Shown: positions 16,323 to 25,831 of the stretch, piece by piece | How the letters are laid out: each line of letters opens with the position of its first letter | Numbering within the stretch: the stretch's first letter is position 1 | NCBI GenBank assembly: GCA_012513315.1 | Contig: JAAZCL010000374.1 | Span: forward strand, 1 to 41,332 | DNA: 41,332 nt | Reading direction: 5' to 3' | Source of the DNA: Bacteroidales bacterium | GTDB taxonomy: Bacteria > Bacteroidota > Bacteroidia > Bacteroidales > Dysgonomonadaceae | Notes under the pieces: generated by a model | What the model was told of the DNA's origin: nothing | Databases searched by the model: none | Seen by the model: only the letters and a program-made list of their open reading frames with translations | Translations under genes and position numbers: made by a program

Positions 16323-19115
16323 TTATAGTTTTTCCTTTAAAAAGCGACCGGTATGCGATTCGCTACACTTTGCAATTTGCTCGGGGGTGCCTTCGCAAAC
16401 AATATAACCTCCGGCTTTTCCTCCCTCTGGACCAATATCAATTATATAATCGGCACATTTTATTACATCCATATTATGCTCAATTATTATAATTGTGTGC
16501 CCTCGATCTATAAGCGAGTTAAATGCTTTGAGTAATGTTTTAATATCATGAAAATGAAGACCTGTAGTTGGCTCGTCAAATATAAAAATGGTTGGTTTAG
16601 CCTTCTCTTGACCTAAGTTGAATGCTAGTTTCACACGCTGGTTTTCTCCGCCCGAAAGGGTAGAAGAGGGTTGTCCTAGTTTGATATACCCCAAACCCAC
16701 ATCTTGCAATGGCTGTATTTTTTTTGCTATCTTCTTTTCGGTAGTTCCTTTCCTGGAGCCGAAAAACTCTAATGCTTCTGTCACAGTCATTTCAAGTATA
16801 TCATGAATATTTTGTCCTTCATACTCAACCTCAAGCACCTCTGACGAGAATCGCTTGCCATGACACGATTCGCACTCTAATTTAATATCTGCCATAAACT
16901 GCATCTCGATAGTAATAGTGCCATCGCCCTTGCATTCTTCGCATCTGCCCCCCTCAACGTTAAAAGAAAAGTATGCAGGTGTAAAATTTAACTGCTTTGA
17001 TAATGGTTGATCGGCATAAAGTTTTCTTATCTCATCATATGCTTTAAGGTATGTTACTGCGTTTGAACGTGATGATTTGCCAAGTGGATTTTGATCTACA
17101 AATTCAATAGCTTCTACCAAATTAATATCACCAGAGATACCATTAAATTCGGCCCTCTCTAATGCTGAACCGTTATATTCATGCTGCAATGCATTATAGA
17201 AGATATCGTTTACCAGAGATGATTTGCCAGAACCACTTACACCGGTTACCACTGTCATAATATTTAGTGGAAATTTAACATCAATGTTTTTTAAATTGTT
17301 ATGTCTAGCACCCTTTACTTCAATATAATTATTCCATTTACGGCGGGTTTCAGGCACCTCAATCTGCTCCTCGCCTATAAGATATTTTACAGTATAACTA
17401 TTGCTCTTTTTTTCAAGCTCCGATACAACGCCCTGATACATTACCTCACCACCCAATCTTCCTGCTTTGGGACCGATGTCAATTATATAATCGGCAGCTC
17501 TTATTATTTCTTCGTCATGCTCCACCACAATAACCGTATTGCCAATATTTTTAAGCTCTTTTAAAACTTGAATTAGCAGGTTGGTATCGCGTGAATGAAG
17601 ACCTATACTTGGTTCATCTAAAATATATAAAGATCCAACCAAGCTGCTCCCCAGAGATGAGACAAGGTTGATGCGCTGACTTTCACCCCCTGATAATGTG
17701 TTTGATAATCTGTTGAGAGTAAGGTAGCCTAGCCCCACATCGAGTAAGAATTGGAGCCTGCTGTTAATTTCAAGGAGCAGCCTCTTTGCAATGACGGCAT
17801 CTGTTTCATCTAGCTGGAGGTTTTGAAAAAAAACTTTAAGCTCAGATATTGGCATAACCACCAGCTCTGTTATTGATTTGCCGGTAACTTTTACATACTG
17901 TGCTTCTGGTTTAAGTCGTGCCCCTTTACACAATGAGCAATCAGTCTTACCTTTATAACGCGATAACATCACCCGATTTTGTATCTTGTAAAGGTTCTTT
18001 TCGAGCATCTCAAAGAAATGGTTGATACCATATATATTATATTCATGCCTGCCATTCCAAAGAATATCTTTTTCTTCTTCGTTTAAATCATAATAGGCAC
18101 GATGTATTGGAAAATCTACCTTATATGCATTATTCACAAAATGTTGTCTCCATTCGCTCATTTTTTCGCCTTTCCAGCACTTCACACATTCCTCTTGTAC
18201 AGAAAGACTTTTATCGGGAATTACCAAATTCTCATCAATGCCTAGTATTTTGCCGAAGCCTTCACATTTGGGGCATGCACCTGCAGGGCTATTGAAGTTA
18301 AACATCATTTCACTAGGCTCTTCAAAGATTATTCCATCTGCTTCAAACCTGTTTGAAAATGAAAATGATTCTATACCGTTTTCGCCCCAAAACCTTACTA
18401 TGCACTCACCATCGCCCTCGTGAAATGCCGTTTCTACAGAATCAGATAATCTGTTCACAGCCGATTTATCAGAAGAACAGGATAGGCGATCTATGACAAG
18501 TAAAACTTCTTCATTAGAAGGCAACTCTTCATGTTCTAAAAGCTCATCAATTCTATAAAACTGTTCACCAACATCAACACGAGTCAAGCCTTCTTTTAGA
18601 AGAATTTCAAGCTGTTCTCTCAGATTTCTATTGTTGCGTAATTGAACATGAGAAAGTACTGCCAAGCGAGTTCCTTCTCGGTATTCGCTCATTTTGTCAA
18701 TTACATCCTTTACGTAATGACGCTTTACTTCAACTCCCGAAATAGGAGATATTGTTTTCCCTATTCTGGCATATAGTAGTCTCAGATACTCATATATCTC
18801 GGTAGATGTGCCCACTGTAGAGCGAGGATTGCGAGATGTGGTTTTCTGCTCAATTGCAATTGCGGGTGGAATACCTCTTATATAATCTGCCTCGGGCTTG
18901 TTCATTCTGCCTAAAAACTGACGTGCGTATGCCGAAAGACTTTCAACATATCGGCGTTGACCTTCGGCATATAGTGTGTCGAATGCCAAAGATGATTTTC
19001 CTGAGCCCGAAAGCCCTGTTATAACAGTAAATGTATTTCGTGGAATGCTCACATCAATATTTTTGAGATTATTGACGCGAGCACCTTTTATTTCTATCAG
19101 CTTGTGATTGCTCAT
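16323..19115 (-). CDS. uvrA: Excinuclease ABC subunit A
   Basis: This is the damage-recognition ATPase of nucleotide excision repair, which works with UvrB and UvrC. It has 930 residues, close to the usual 940. Two ABC ATPase halves are present: Walker A GLSGSGKS at 34-41 and GVSGSGKS near 621-628, with signature sequences LSGGESQRI and LSGGENQRV. Zinc-binding CxxC pairs are seen in CPKC, CSLC, CEEC and [18 protein letters not shown] and [17 protein letters not shown] are diagnostic of UvrA. It is transcribed alone, convergent with the DUF2752 gene and divergent from the antiporter gene. A promoter box with overlapping palindromes lies 35-50 bases upstream. Confidence 0.97.
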   Translation of the reverse strand: MSNHKLIEIKGARVNNLKNIDVSIPRNTFTVITGLSGSGKSSLAFDTLYAEGQRRYVESLSAYARQFLGRMNKPEADYIRGIPPAIAIEQKTTSRNPRSTVGTSTEIYEYLRLLYARIGKTISPISGVEVKRHYVKDVIDKMSEYREGTRLAVLSHVQLRNNRNLREQLEILLKEGLTRVDVGEQFYRIDELLEHEELPSNEEVLLVIDRLSCSSDKSAVNRLSDSVETAFHEGDGECIVRFWGENGIESFSFSNRFEADGIIFEEPSEMMFNFNSPAGACPKCEGFGKILGIDENLVIPDKSLSVQEECVKCWKGEKMSEWRQHFVNNAYKVDFPIHRAYYDLNEEEKDILWNGRHEYNIYGINHFFEMLEKNLYKIQNRVMLSRYKGKTDCSLCKGARLKPEAQYVKVTGKSITELVVMPISELKVFFQNLQLDETDAVIAKRLLLEINSRLQFLLDVGLGYLTLNRLSNTLSGGESQRINLVSSLGSSLVGSLYILDEPSIGLHSRDTNLLIQVLKELKNIGNTVIVVEHDEEIIRAADYIIDIGPKAGRLGGEVMYQGVVSELEKKSNSYTVKYLIGEEQIEVPETRRKWNNYIEVKGARHNNLKNIDVKFPLNIMTVVTGVSGSGKSSLVNDIFYNALQHEYNGSALERAEFNGISGDINLVEAIEFVDQNPLGKSSRSNAVTYLKAYDEIRKLYADQPLSKQLNFTPAYFSFNVEGGRCEECKGDGTITIEMQFMADIKLECESCHGKRFSSEVLEVEYEGQNIHDILEMTVTEALEFFGSRKGTTEKKIAKKIQPLQDVGLGYIKLGQPSSTLSGGENQRVKLAFNLGQEKAKPTIFIFDEPTTGLHFHDIKTLLKAFNSLIDRGHTIIIIEHNMDVIKCADYIIDIGPEGGKAGGYIVCEGTPEQIAKCSESHTGRFLKEKL

Positions 19116-19140
19116 AACTTAAACATATCTTTTCGTAAAA

Positions 19141-19167
19141 TGCAACTTGCAAAGATAATCACTTTGC
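19141..19167 (-). promoter_or_regulatory. uvrA promoter box with overlapping palindromes
   Basis: The minus-strand -7 box TATCTTTG (19150-19157) lies 35 bases before the uvrA ATG. It is overlapped by the inverted repeat GCAAAG (19149-19154) / CTTTGC (19162-19167), and a second palindrome TGCAA-C-TTGCA (19141-19151) abuts it. Such placement suits a repressor site, but no binding protein is known. Confidence 0.5.
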
Positions 19168-19215
19168 ACTCTTTAAAAAAGGAGGTGGCTATCAAATAAA
19201 TCAAATTATTTTATA

Positions 19216-19239
19216 TATTTTTGTTCTTAGCTAAGCTAA
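19216..19239 (+). promoter_or_regulatory. Antiporter gene promoter box and downstream inverted repeat
   Basis: TATTTTTG (19216-19223) is a full TAnnTTTG match. It is followed at 19227-19239 by the inverted repeat TTAGC-TAA-GCTAA, near the expected transcription start. The ATG is at 19259. Confidence 0.45.
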
Positions 19240-19258
19240 TTGCGCTTCCCATCTATTT

Positions 19259-21352
19259 ATGGGAACACAAAAAGAAACAATGATGATTAATTTTCTTTCC
19301 ATATCATTAAGTGAGTTTACACTTCCGATTCATAACCCGGTTCTAATATTTGCTATTCTTCTATTTATTATTCTTATCGCACCCATACTGCTTAAACGCT
19401 TTAATGTGCCAAGTATAATAGGTTGGATTCTTGCAGGTGTTATTGTAGGTCCTTATGGATTAGGTTTGATAGATAGTGCTAATGCGGGGGTAGAGATGTT
19501 TTCTACAATTGGTCTGCTATATATTATGTTTATAGTGGGACTAGAACTCGATTTTAATGAATTTATTCAGAATCGAAATAAGAGTATAACATTTGGATTT
19601 TATACTTTCATTCTGCCTTTACTTATAGGATTTCCTGTGTGCTATTACCTCCTGGGGTATGATATAAACGCTAGCCTTATAACTGCAAGTATGTTCTCAA
19701 CGCATACACTTGTGGCTTACCCTATTGTTAGTCGTTTGGGTATATCGCGAAATCAGGCGGTTGCAATAACTGTGGGAGGAACTATACTTACAGATACTGC
19801 AGTGCTTATTATATTGGCGTTAATACTTTCAAATAGCGATGGTGGACTAAGTATTTTCTTTCTGTTGAGATTAATACTCTCTTTGAGCTTGTTCTCGGTG
19901 TTTATATTTGTATTGGTTCCACGTATAGCCAAATGGTTTTTTAAGAGTGCCGACTCAGAGAAATACACTAATTTTATATTTGTTCTTTTTATAGTGTTTT
20001 TGTCTGGTTTTCTTGTGGAGGTTGGAGGGATAGAACCAATTATTGGAGCATTTGCTGCCGGATTGGCTCTAAACCGACTCATACCTCACTCTTCTGCTTT
20101 GATGAACCGTATTGAGTTTTTTGGGAATGCATTGTTTATACCTATTTTCCTTATATCGGTGGGGATGCTGGTCGATCTTTCAATAGTATTTAACGGTCCC
20201 AGAACCCTTATAGTGGCAGTTACGCTCACTGTTGTTGCCCTTTTGGGTAAATGGCTTGCAGCTTATGCAACACAAAAAACATTTAAGTATTCAATTGTAC
20301 AGAGAGATTTAATTTTCGGACTCAGCAGTTCGCATGCTGCAGCCACACTTGCAATTATTCTTGTTGGATTTAGAGCTGGAATCATCGATGAGTATATATT
20401 AAACGGAACTATCATACTTATTTTAATTACCTGTCTGGTGGCAACTTTATTTACACAAAAGGCTGCGAAAAAGATAGCAATAAGTGAAGAAAACGAACCC
20501 CTTACACCGGCAATGATGGGCGATTTTGCTCAGGAGAAGATATTAGTGCCCATTGCCAATCCTTCTAATATTGGTTACCACGTTGAACTTGCACTATTAT
20601 TGAAAGATAAGAAATCGGTAAATTCAATCTCCCTTCTAGGGGTGCTGCCCAATAATGAGGAGGCCGAAAGGAATATTGTGAGCTTCAGGAAACAACTACA
20701 GGAGTTTATTTCTACTGCCACTGCAGCCGAGGTTAATGTAGATATTATTACAACTATTGATCATAACCCCTCGGATGGGATTGTAAGAATTGCACGTGAA
20801 ACAATGACAGATTTGGTTGTTCTTGGCTGGCCCGGTAAAACAGGTTTGTGGGATAAGATACTTGGAGAAAAGATGGATCTGATTGTAAAGAATCTCGATA
20901 AGAATATGTTTATATGCCATGTAGAGCAAAAACTATTTACACATAAACGTATAGTAGTGCTTTCTCCTCCTCTGGCAGAAAAAGAGTCTGGGTTTGCACT
21001 ATGGGTAAATAAATTATCTAAACTATCGTCTGAGTTATCAATCCCAATATTACATTTAGGTGATCCAGAGACCCAAAAGGTTATATTAGATCAGAAAAAA
21101 GCGGGCAGTAGTACGTTTGTTCCTTTCACCAACTGGGAGAGCCCTATGACTTTTTGCGATCAGGTTAAAGAGGATGATCTTATAGTATTGATCTCTGCGC
21201 ATGTTGGATATATATCTCATATTCCAATATTAGAAAACCTGCCTACTAAAATCGAAAATCGCTTTCCACATCATAGTCGCATAGTTATTTATCCTAAGCA
21301 ATATGTGGCCGCTGATCTACTTGGAGCTGAAGATTTTATTTTTACACCTTGA
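19259..21352 (+). CDS. CPA2-type cation:proton antiporter with C-terminal USP-like domains
   Basis: The N-terminal 400 residues are a Na+/H+ exchanger domain (CPA2 group, KefB/NapA-like) with about 12 hydrophobic helices. Typical parts are RFNVPSIIGWILAGVIVGPYGLG and FAAGLALNRLIPHSS. The remaining 270 residues are cytoplasmic and resemble two universal-stress-protein-like folds, with ILVPIANPSN opening the first and DLVVLGWPGKTGLWDKILG within it. Whether the transported ion is Na+ or K+ cannot be told. The start is ATG at 19259; an ATG at codon 8 is also possible. It is a single gene with its own promoter, divergent from uvrA. Confidence 0.88.
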   Translation: MGTQKETMMINFLSISLSEFTLPIHNPVLIFAILLFIILIAPILLKRFNVPSIIGWILAGVIVGPYGLGLIDSANAGVEMFSTIGLLYIMFIVGLELDFNEFIQNRNKSITFGFYTFILPLLIGFPVCYYLLGYDINASLITASMFSTHTLVAYPIVSRLGISRNQAVAITVGGTILTDTAVLIILALILSNSDGGLSIFFLLRLILSLSLFSVFIFVLVPRIAKWFFKSADSEKYTNFIFVLFIVFLSGFLVEVGGIEPIIGAFAAGLALNRLIPHSSALMNRIEFFGNALFIPIFLISVGMLVDLSIVFNGPRTLIVAVTLTVVALLGKWLAAYATQKTFKYSIVQRDLIFGLSSSHAAATLAIILVGFRAGIIDEYILNGTIILILITCLVATLFTQKAAKKIAISEENEPLTPAMMGDFAQEKILVPIANPSNIGYHVELALLLKDKKSVNSISLLGVLPNNEEAERNIVSFRKQLQEFISTATAAEVNVDIITTIDHNPSDGIVRIARETMTDLVVLGWPGKTGLWDKILGEKMDLIVKNLDKNMFICHVEQKLFTHKRIVVLSPPLAEKESGFALWVNKLSKLSSELSIPILHLGDPETQKVILDQKKAGSSTFVPFTNWESPMTFCDQVKEDDLIVLISAHVGYISHIPILENLPTKIENRFPHHSRIVIYPKQYVAADLLGAEDFIFTP

Positions 21353-21415
21353 TTCGTTTGATTTTCTACAATTATAATTTGTTGAACTTATTATAAATTG
21401 CCTCTTAACTTAATT

Positions 21416-22933
21416 ATGGACAAATTTAAGTATTTATTTTATTTGATTTTTATTTCGGTTATTGCTTCGTGTGGCTCTTCCAGAACGGCTTTAACACACC
21501 ATCCTGATACAACTCCCAAAAGGGAGTTTAGAGGTGCGTGGATACAAACCGTAGGACAATCGCGCTATTATCAAATGAATAGTTCTGCTATGAAGCACTA
21601 TCTCTCTGAGATGGTTAGAAAGCTTGATGAAGCTGGCGTTAACGCAGTAATCTTTCAGATACGACCCGAAGCAGATGCTTTTTATAAGTCCAATCTTGAG
21701 CCATGGAGCAGATACCTAACAGGAATTCAGGGTAAATCACCAGATGACCCTGATTTTGATCCACTAGCTTATATAATTGAAGAGTGCCATAAGCGTGGTA
21801 TGGAATTGCATGCATGGCTAAACCCTTATAGAGTGAAAACCAATATGAGCAATATGCTTGCTACGGATCATATTTATTATAGATACCCCGAGCGTTTTGT
21901 GCAATATGGAAATAAATTATTATTTGATCCAGGTCTTCCCGAAAACAGAGCATATATATGTGATGTTGTAAGAGATATAGTTTCAAGATACGATGTTGAT
22001 GCAATTCATATGGATGACTACTTCTATCCATACCCAATTGCTGGTCAGTCGTTCCCCGACGATAATAGTTTTAATATGTTTGCTGCTTCTCAAGGCTTCT
22101 TTGATTCGCAAAGAGGAGATTGGAGAAGGAATAATGTAAATCTTCTAATTCAGCAGCTTAAGTTAACCATTGCAGGTACAAAACCTTGGGTGCGATTTGG
22201 AATTAGTCCTTTTGGTATATATCGTAATAAAAGAAGCGACAGTGGAGGTAGTGAAACTAATGGTTTGCAAAATTATGACGACCTGTATGCTGATATTAAG
22301 TTATGGGTAGAAAAGGGGTGGATAGACTATAATATTCCTCAGCTATATTGGGAGATTGGGCATAATGCTGCAGATTACACAACTTTACTGCATTGGTGGA
22401 ATGCTAATAATTTTGAGCAACATTTATATGTCGGGCAAGATCTGAAAAGGAGTATTGATAGGAATGAGCTGGGCATAAAAATTAATCAAACACGTGAAAT
22501 GTCTTTTGTTCATGGCAACTGCTATTGGTATGGATATCAGATTTTAGACAATTTTGAAGGTGTTGCAGGAATGTTAAAGAATGATATTCACCAATCTAAA
22601 GCATTAATACCCGCATATACCCATTTGCATAAAGGTTTGCCTGAGAGAGTTAAGAAGCTGACTAGTGTTTTTACTGAAGATATGCATTTTCTTACATGGG
22701 GGCATAATAGAGATAAGAAAAATCCGGAGACGGCACAAAAGTTTGTAGTTTATCGGTTTAGAGATGGTGAGAAAGTAGATTTAAGAAATGCAGATAATAT
22801 ATTATCGGTTACACCCGAGAATTTCTTTGTCCTTCCTTACGAAGGTGGAAACAGAAGATATACATATGTTGTAACTTCACTGGATGCTTTTGGGAATGAA
22901 TCGAAAGAGAGAAAAATAAAAGTTAGGTTGTAA
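21416..22933 (+). CDS. GH10-like (GHL10/DUF187) family lipoprotein
   Basis: The 505-residue protein has a lipoprotein signal (DKFKYLFYLIFISVIASC, cysteine at about 19). It lacks an acidic surface-export signal after the cysteine, so it probably stays on the periplasmic side. The catalytic-like TIM barrel begins at FRGAWIQTVGQS. Typical parts are VNAVIFQIRPEADAFYKSNL, HAWLNPYR, IHMDDYFYPYP and FGISPFGIYRN. The family (YngK/YddW-like) is classed with glycosidases and thought to act on cell-wall or other glycans, but few members are tested. The C-terminal 80 residues look like a fibronectin-type beta domain. The ATG at 21416 is preferred to a TTG at 21398 because the signal peptide starts there. 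Confidence 0.87.
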   Translation: MDKFKYLFYLIFISVIASCGSSRTALTHHPDTTPKREFRGAWIQTVGQSRYYQMNSSAMKHYLSEMVRKLDEAGVNAVIFQIRPEADAFYKSNLEPWSRYLTGIQGKSPDDPDFDPLAYIIEECHKRGMELHAWLNPYRVKTNMSNMLATDHIYYRYPERFVQYGNKLLFDPGLPENRAYICDVVRDIVSRYDVDAIHMDDYFYPYPIAGQSFPDDNSFNMFAASQGFFDSQRGDWRRNNVNLLIQQLKLTIAGTKPWVRFGISPFGIYRNKRSDSGGSETNGLQNYDDLYADIKLWVEKGWIDYNIPQLYWEIGHNAADYTTLLHWWNANNFEQHLYVGQDLKRSIDRNELGIKINQTREMSFVHGNCYWYGYQILDNFEGVAGMLKNDIHQSKALIPAYTHLHKGLPERVKKLTSVFTEDMHFLTWGHNRDKKNPETAQKFVVYRFRDGEKVDLRNADNILSVTPENFFVLPYEGGNRRYTYVVTSLDAFGNESKERKIKVRL

Positions 22934-22944
22934 CTCAAAAAGAG

Positions 22945-22952
22945 TATCTTTG
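22945..22952 (+). promoter_or_regulatory. -7 promoter box for the RNA methyltransferase gene
   Basis: TATCTTTG is a full TAnnTTTG match, with TTG 14 bases upstream (22928-22930). It lies 44 bases before the ATG at 22997, so this gene can be transcribed separately from the GH10-like gene. Confidence 0.5.
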
Positions 22953-22996
22953 CACCATATAATATACGACGGTTTTATAATAAGGGTTATTAGAAA

Positions 22997-24721
22997 ATGA
23001 TGGTAGAAAACGATATCAAGGATGAGGTGAATGAGACGGAATTAATTAATGGCGAATTCCCAATGATTGCAAAAACAATGGCTGAACTTGAAGATGTGCT
23101 GGCCGAAGAACTTATTGGGTTAGGGGCTAATAATGTGGAGATTGGAACTCGCATGGTATCGTTTACCGGAGACAAAGCACTTTTGTATAAGGCGAATTTG
23201 CATTGTCGTACAGCTTCGCGCATTCTTAAGCCCATTTATAACTTCAAAGCAGATTCTGCAGATGAGGTTTATGAAGCGATAAAACTGCTTAACTGGGACG
23301 ATTATTTAACGTTAGATAAAACATTCTCAATTGACTCTGTTGTATTCTCACATATTTTCACACACTCTAAGTTTGTGGCATATAAAGTAAAAGATGCAAT
23401 TGCCGATTGGTTTGTAGAGAAGTATAAAAAGCGTCCATCGGTGAGTGTTTCTAATCCGGATCTCATTTTTAATATACATATTTCTCATAACAAGTGCACC
23501 CTGTCTCTCGATAGCTCGGGTGAATCTCTGCATAAAAGAGGTTATAGGATAGATCAAACTGAAGCTCCGTTAAGCGAAATTCTGGCTGCCGGAATGATAC
23601 TTAAATCGGGCTGGCGCGGTGAGTCGGCATTCTTAGATCCGATGTGTGGCTCTGGCACAATTCTAATTGAGGCTGCTATGATAGCTCTTGGAATTCCTCC
23701 GGGTATTCACAGAAAGAATTTCGCCTTTGAGAAGTGGAACGATTTTGATAGTGATCTTTTTAGTGATATATATAATGAGGATTCAGGATTAAAAGAATTG
23801 AAATTTCCAATAATTGGTTCTGATATCTCCCCCAAGGCTATCTCAATATCTGAAAAGAATATTAAAAATGCAGGATTAAAAAAATATATAGAGCTAAGTG
23901 TAAAGCCTATTCAACAATATACAGAAGCTCCGGCAGAAAGTGGTGTGTTAATTACAAATCCACCTTATGGAGAGCGAATTAAAGTTGATGAGCTGGAAGG
24001 GCTTTACGCAATGTTAGGTGAGCGACTCAAACATGTATTCTCTGGATTTAGAGCTTATATTCTTAGTTATCATAAAGAGTCTTTTGACGCAATAGGACTA
24101 AGACATAATAGACGTTTCTTTCTTTATAACGGTCCCCTAGAATGTGAAATGCGCGAATATGAGATCTTTTCGGGAAAGCGAAATGAGCAGGCGAGAGACT
24201 CGTCTTCTAGTTCAAGGCCAAGTAGAGGAGATAGTTATCACAACGAGAGGAACTCAAGAGAAGGCTATCGCAGATCGATGCGGAGTGAGAGAGAAGATAA
24301 AGAGTTTACTCCCGACTCTGACCGCCAAAGAAGTAATTGGAAGAGTGAGGAACCGTATAAAAGAAGAAACGATAATAGAGAGCCTAGAGAACGTAAATTT
24401 AGAGATTCTTCATCTGAAAGAGACACTGGAGCCAGAAGTTACAGAGGTTCTTCTTCCGAAAGGGAGCCTCGTGCATTTAAATCAGATAATAAAACCTATA
24501 GGGGTGGCAAAAGTACGGGTGGACGATCTTTTGATGCACGAAGTAAAGATCGCCCTGGTAAACCTTTTAGAGAGTCGGACAGAGATAATTATTCACGAAA
24601 GGATAATTTCAAAAAAGATGGCGACAAACGAGGTAGTTCCGATTCGCGAAAGCCAAACAGAGAAGGCAGCGGTGGTAAGAATGTGCTTAAGATACGCCGT
24701 GGCCCAAAAGATAAAGAGTAG
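22997..24721 (+). CDS. THUMP-domain SAM-dependent RNA methyltransferase (RlmL-like) with charged tail
   Basis: The N-terminal half (about 20-185) contains a THUMP RNA-binding region. The methyltransferase domain (about 190-394) has FLDPMCGSGTILIEAA (motif I) and ITNPPYGER (catalytic NPPY), as in RlmL, which makes m2G in 23S rRNA. From about residue 397 to 574 a disordered tail is very rich in R, S, D, E, G and K (for example RDSSSERDTG), like tails that bind RNA nonspecifically. The Rlm K half of the E. coli fusion is absent. The tail causes a second long open frame to appear in the same DNA. The stop lies 3 bases from the stop of convergent menE. Confidence 0.88.
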   Translation: MMVENDIKDEVNETELINGEFPMIAKTMAELEDVLAEELIGLGANNVEIGTRMVSFTGDKALLYKANLHCRTASRILKPIYNFKADSADEVYEAIKLLNWDDYLTLDKTFSIDSVVFSHIFTHSKFVAYKVKDAIADWFVEKYKKRPSVSVSNPDLIFNIHISHNKCTLSLDSSGESLHKRGYRIDQTEAPLSEILAAGMILKSGWRGESAFLDPMCGSGTILIEAAMIALGIPPGIHRKNFAFEKWNDFDSDLFSDIYNEDSGLKELKFPIIGSDISPKAISISEKNIKNAGLKKYIELSVKPIQQYTEAPAESGVLITNPPYGERIKVDELEGLYAMLGERLKHVFSGFRAYILSYHKESFDAIGLRHNRRFFLYNGPLECEMREYEIFSGKRNEQARDSSSSSRPSRGDSYHNERNSREGYRRSMRSEREDKEFTPDSDRQRSNWKSEEPYKRRNDNREPRERKFRDSSSERDTGARSYRGSSSEREPRAFKSDNKTYRGGKSTGGRSFDARSKDRPGKPFRESDRDNYSRKDNFKKDGDKRGSSDSRKPNREGSGGKNVLKIRRGPKDKE

Positions 24722-24724
24722 TAC

Positions 24725-25831
24725 TTAAAGCTCAGATTTGTATTCATTATAAGACCGTAAAGCAAGTTCTTTTATTGCTTTACGATCTTTTTTGCCACTA
24801 TCGGTCAAAGGAATTTTACTTACGGTGAAAAAACATATTGGTTGATTGTACTGTGGTTTTGTATTAAATGCCTCTTTAATTATTTCATCAAAATTATATT
24901 GCTGATCAAAGGGCTCAACTAATAGTACAATTGCTTCGCCAAGTTTTGAGTGAGGAATAGATGTTATTGCAAAATTACTTCTCAAGTGTGGACGTAATTG
25001 TTGCTCTACCTCCTCAATCTGAACTTTAATACCTCCGGTGTTTATTATATTATCTATTCTTCCTAATATTTTGAAACTACCATCCGACTTGATTTCCGCT
25101 ATATCATTGGTTGTTAATATATGGTCTGAAATGTGTGGTGCATTTATAATCAATGTTTTATCATTAGAAAGTTTAAGGTCAACACTCGCAAGAGGTTTGT
25201 AATATAAGCTGGCATCATCACCATTAATCTTCCTCAACCCAATATGAGAAAGAGTTTCTGTCATACCGTAAGTTGAATATATCGAATTAGGGAAATCTTT
25301 AAGAGATTCTTCTAAATCACGATCTATTGATCCTCCACCTATTATAATGTTTTTTATCATAGAGAGTCTACTTCTCTCTATAGTAGTAGAAAGAGAGTTA
25401 TAAGCCTGTAGGGGAATCAGTGCAGCGAAATCAAAAGATATCGCAGTGGAGTCAAAAGATAAAAGAGGGTGACCAGAAACCTCAACCGGGTAAAGATTCA
25501 TTCCACTATATATTGCGCGCACAATCATCATCTTTCCTGCTATATAATCGGTTGAAAGACATAATAGTGCTTTGTCATTTTTATTTAGATTGAAGAAACG
25601 GCATGTCATCGCTGCACTTTGTAGCATATGACTTTTGCGTACTACAATCTCTTTAGGCTTTCCTGTTGAGCCGGAAGTATATAGACTTATTGTTTCTTCT
25701 GGCGAGAACCAATCTTTAAGAAACAAAAAGAGTTTTTTGTGAATAGAGTTTTTTGTAAAAAATAAAGGCATTTGATTTGATATGAAATCTTCAGCATCAA
25801 AATATGTGCCTTCAATCTGTATCTTATTCAT
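24725..25831 (-). CDS. menE: o-Succinylbenzoate--CoA ligase
   Basis: This AMP-forming ligase activates o-succinylbenzoate to its CoA thioester in menaquinone synthesis. It has 368 residues, shorter than the 450 of E. coli MenE but usual for Bacteroidetes. The adenylate-forming P-loop is LYTSGSTGKPKE, YGMTET is the next core motif, and the hinge region is GRIDNIINTGGIKV. The catalytic lysine lies in DSGKKDRKA near the C-terminus. It is the last gene of the cluster; its ATG overlaps menC by 8 bases. Confidence 0.93.
   Translation of the reverse strand: MNKIQIEGTYFDAEDFISNQMPLFFTKNSIHKKLFLFLKDWFSPEETISLYTSGSTGKPKEIVVRKSHMLQSAAMTCRFFNLNKNDKALLCLSTDYIAGKMMIVRAIYSGMNLYPVEVSGHPLLSFDSTAISFDFAALIPLQAYNSLSTTIERSRLSMIKNIIIGGGSIDRDLEESLKDFPNSIYSTYGMTETLSHIGLRKINGDDASLYYKPLASVDLKLSNDKTLIINAPHISDHILTTNDIAEIKSDGSFKILGRIDNIINTGGIKVQIEEVEQQLRPHLRSNFAITSIPHSKLGEAIVLLVEPFDQQYNFDEIIKEAFNTKPQYNQPICFFTVSKIPLTDSGKKDRKAIKELALRSYNEYKSEL

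Noticed and set aside
16134-16328. Open frame of 64 codons between DUF2752 and uvrA
   Set aside because: It starts with TTG, has no homology I can recognise and crosses the palindromic repeat; treated as intergenic.
19179-19187. Perfect Shine-Dalgarno-like AAGGAGGTG between uvrA and the antiporter gene
   Set aside because: No start codon follows at a usable distance; the antiporter ATG is over 70 bases away, and this phylum rarely uses such sites.
24144-24728. Open frame of 194 codons inside the methyltransferase gene
   Set aside because: It lies in another frame of the low-complexity arginine/serine-rich tail, has no recognisable domain and runs past the real stop; the biased codons keep the frame open.
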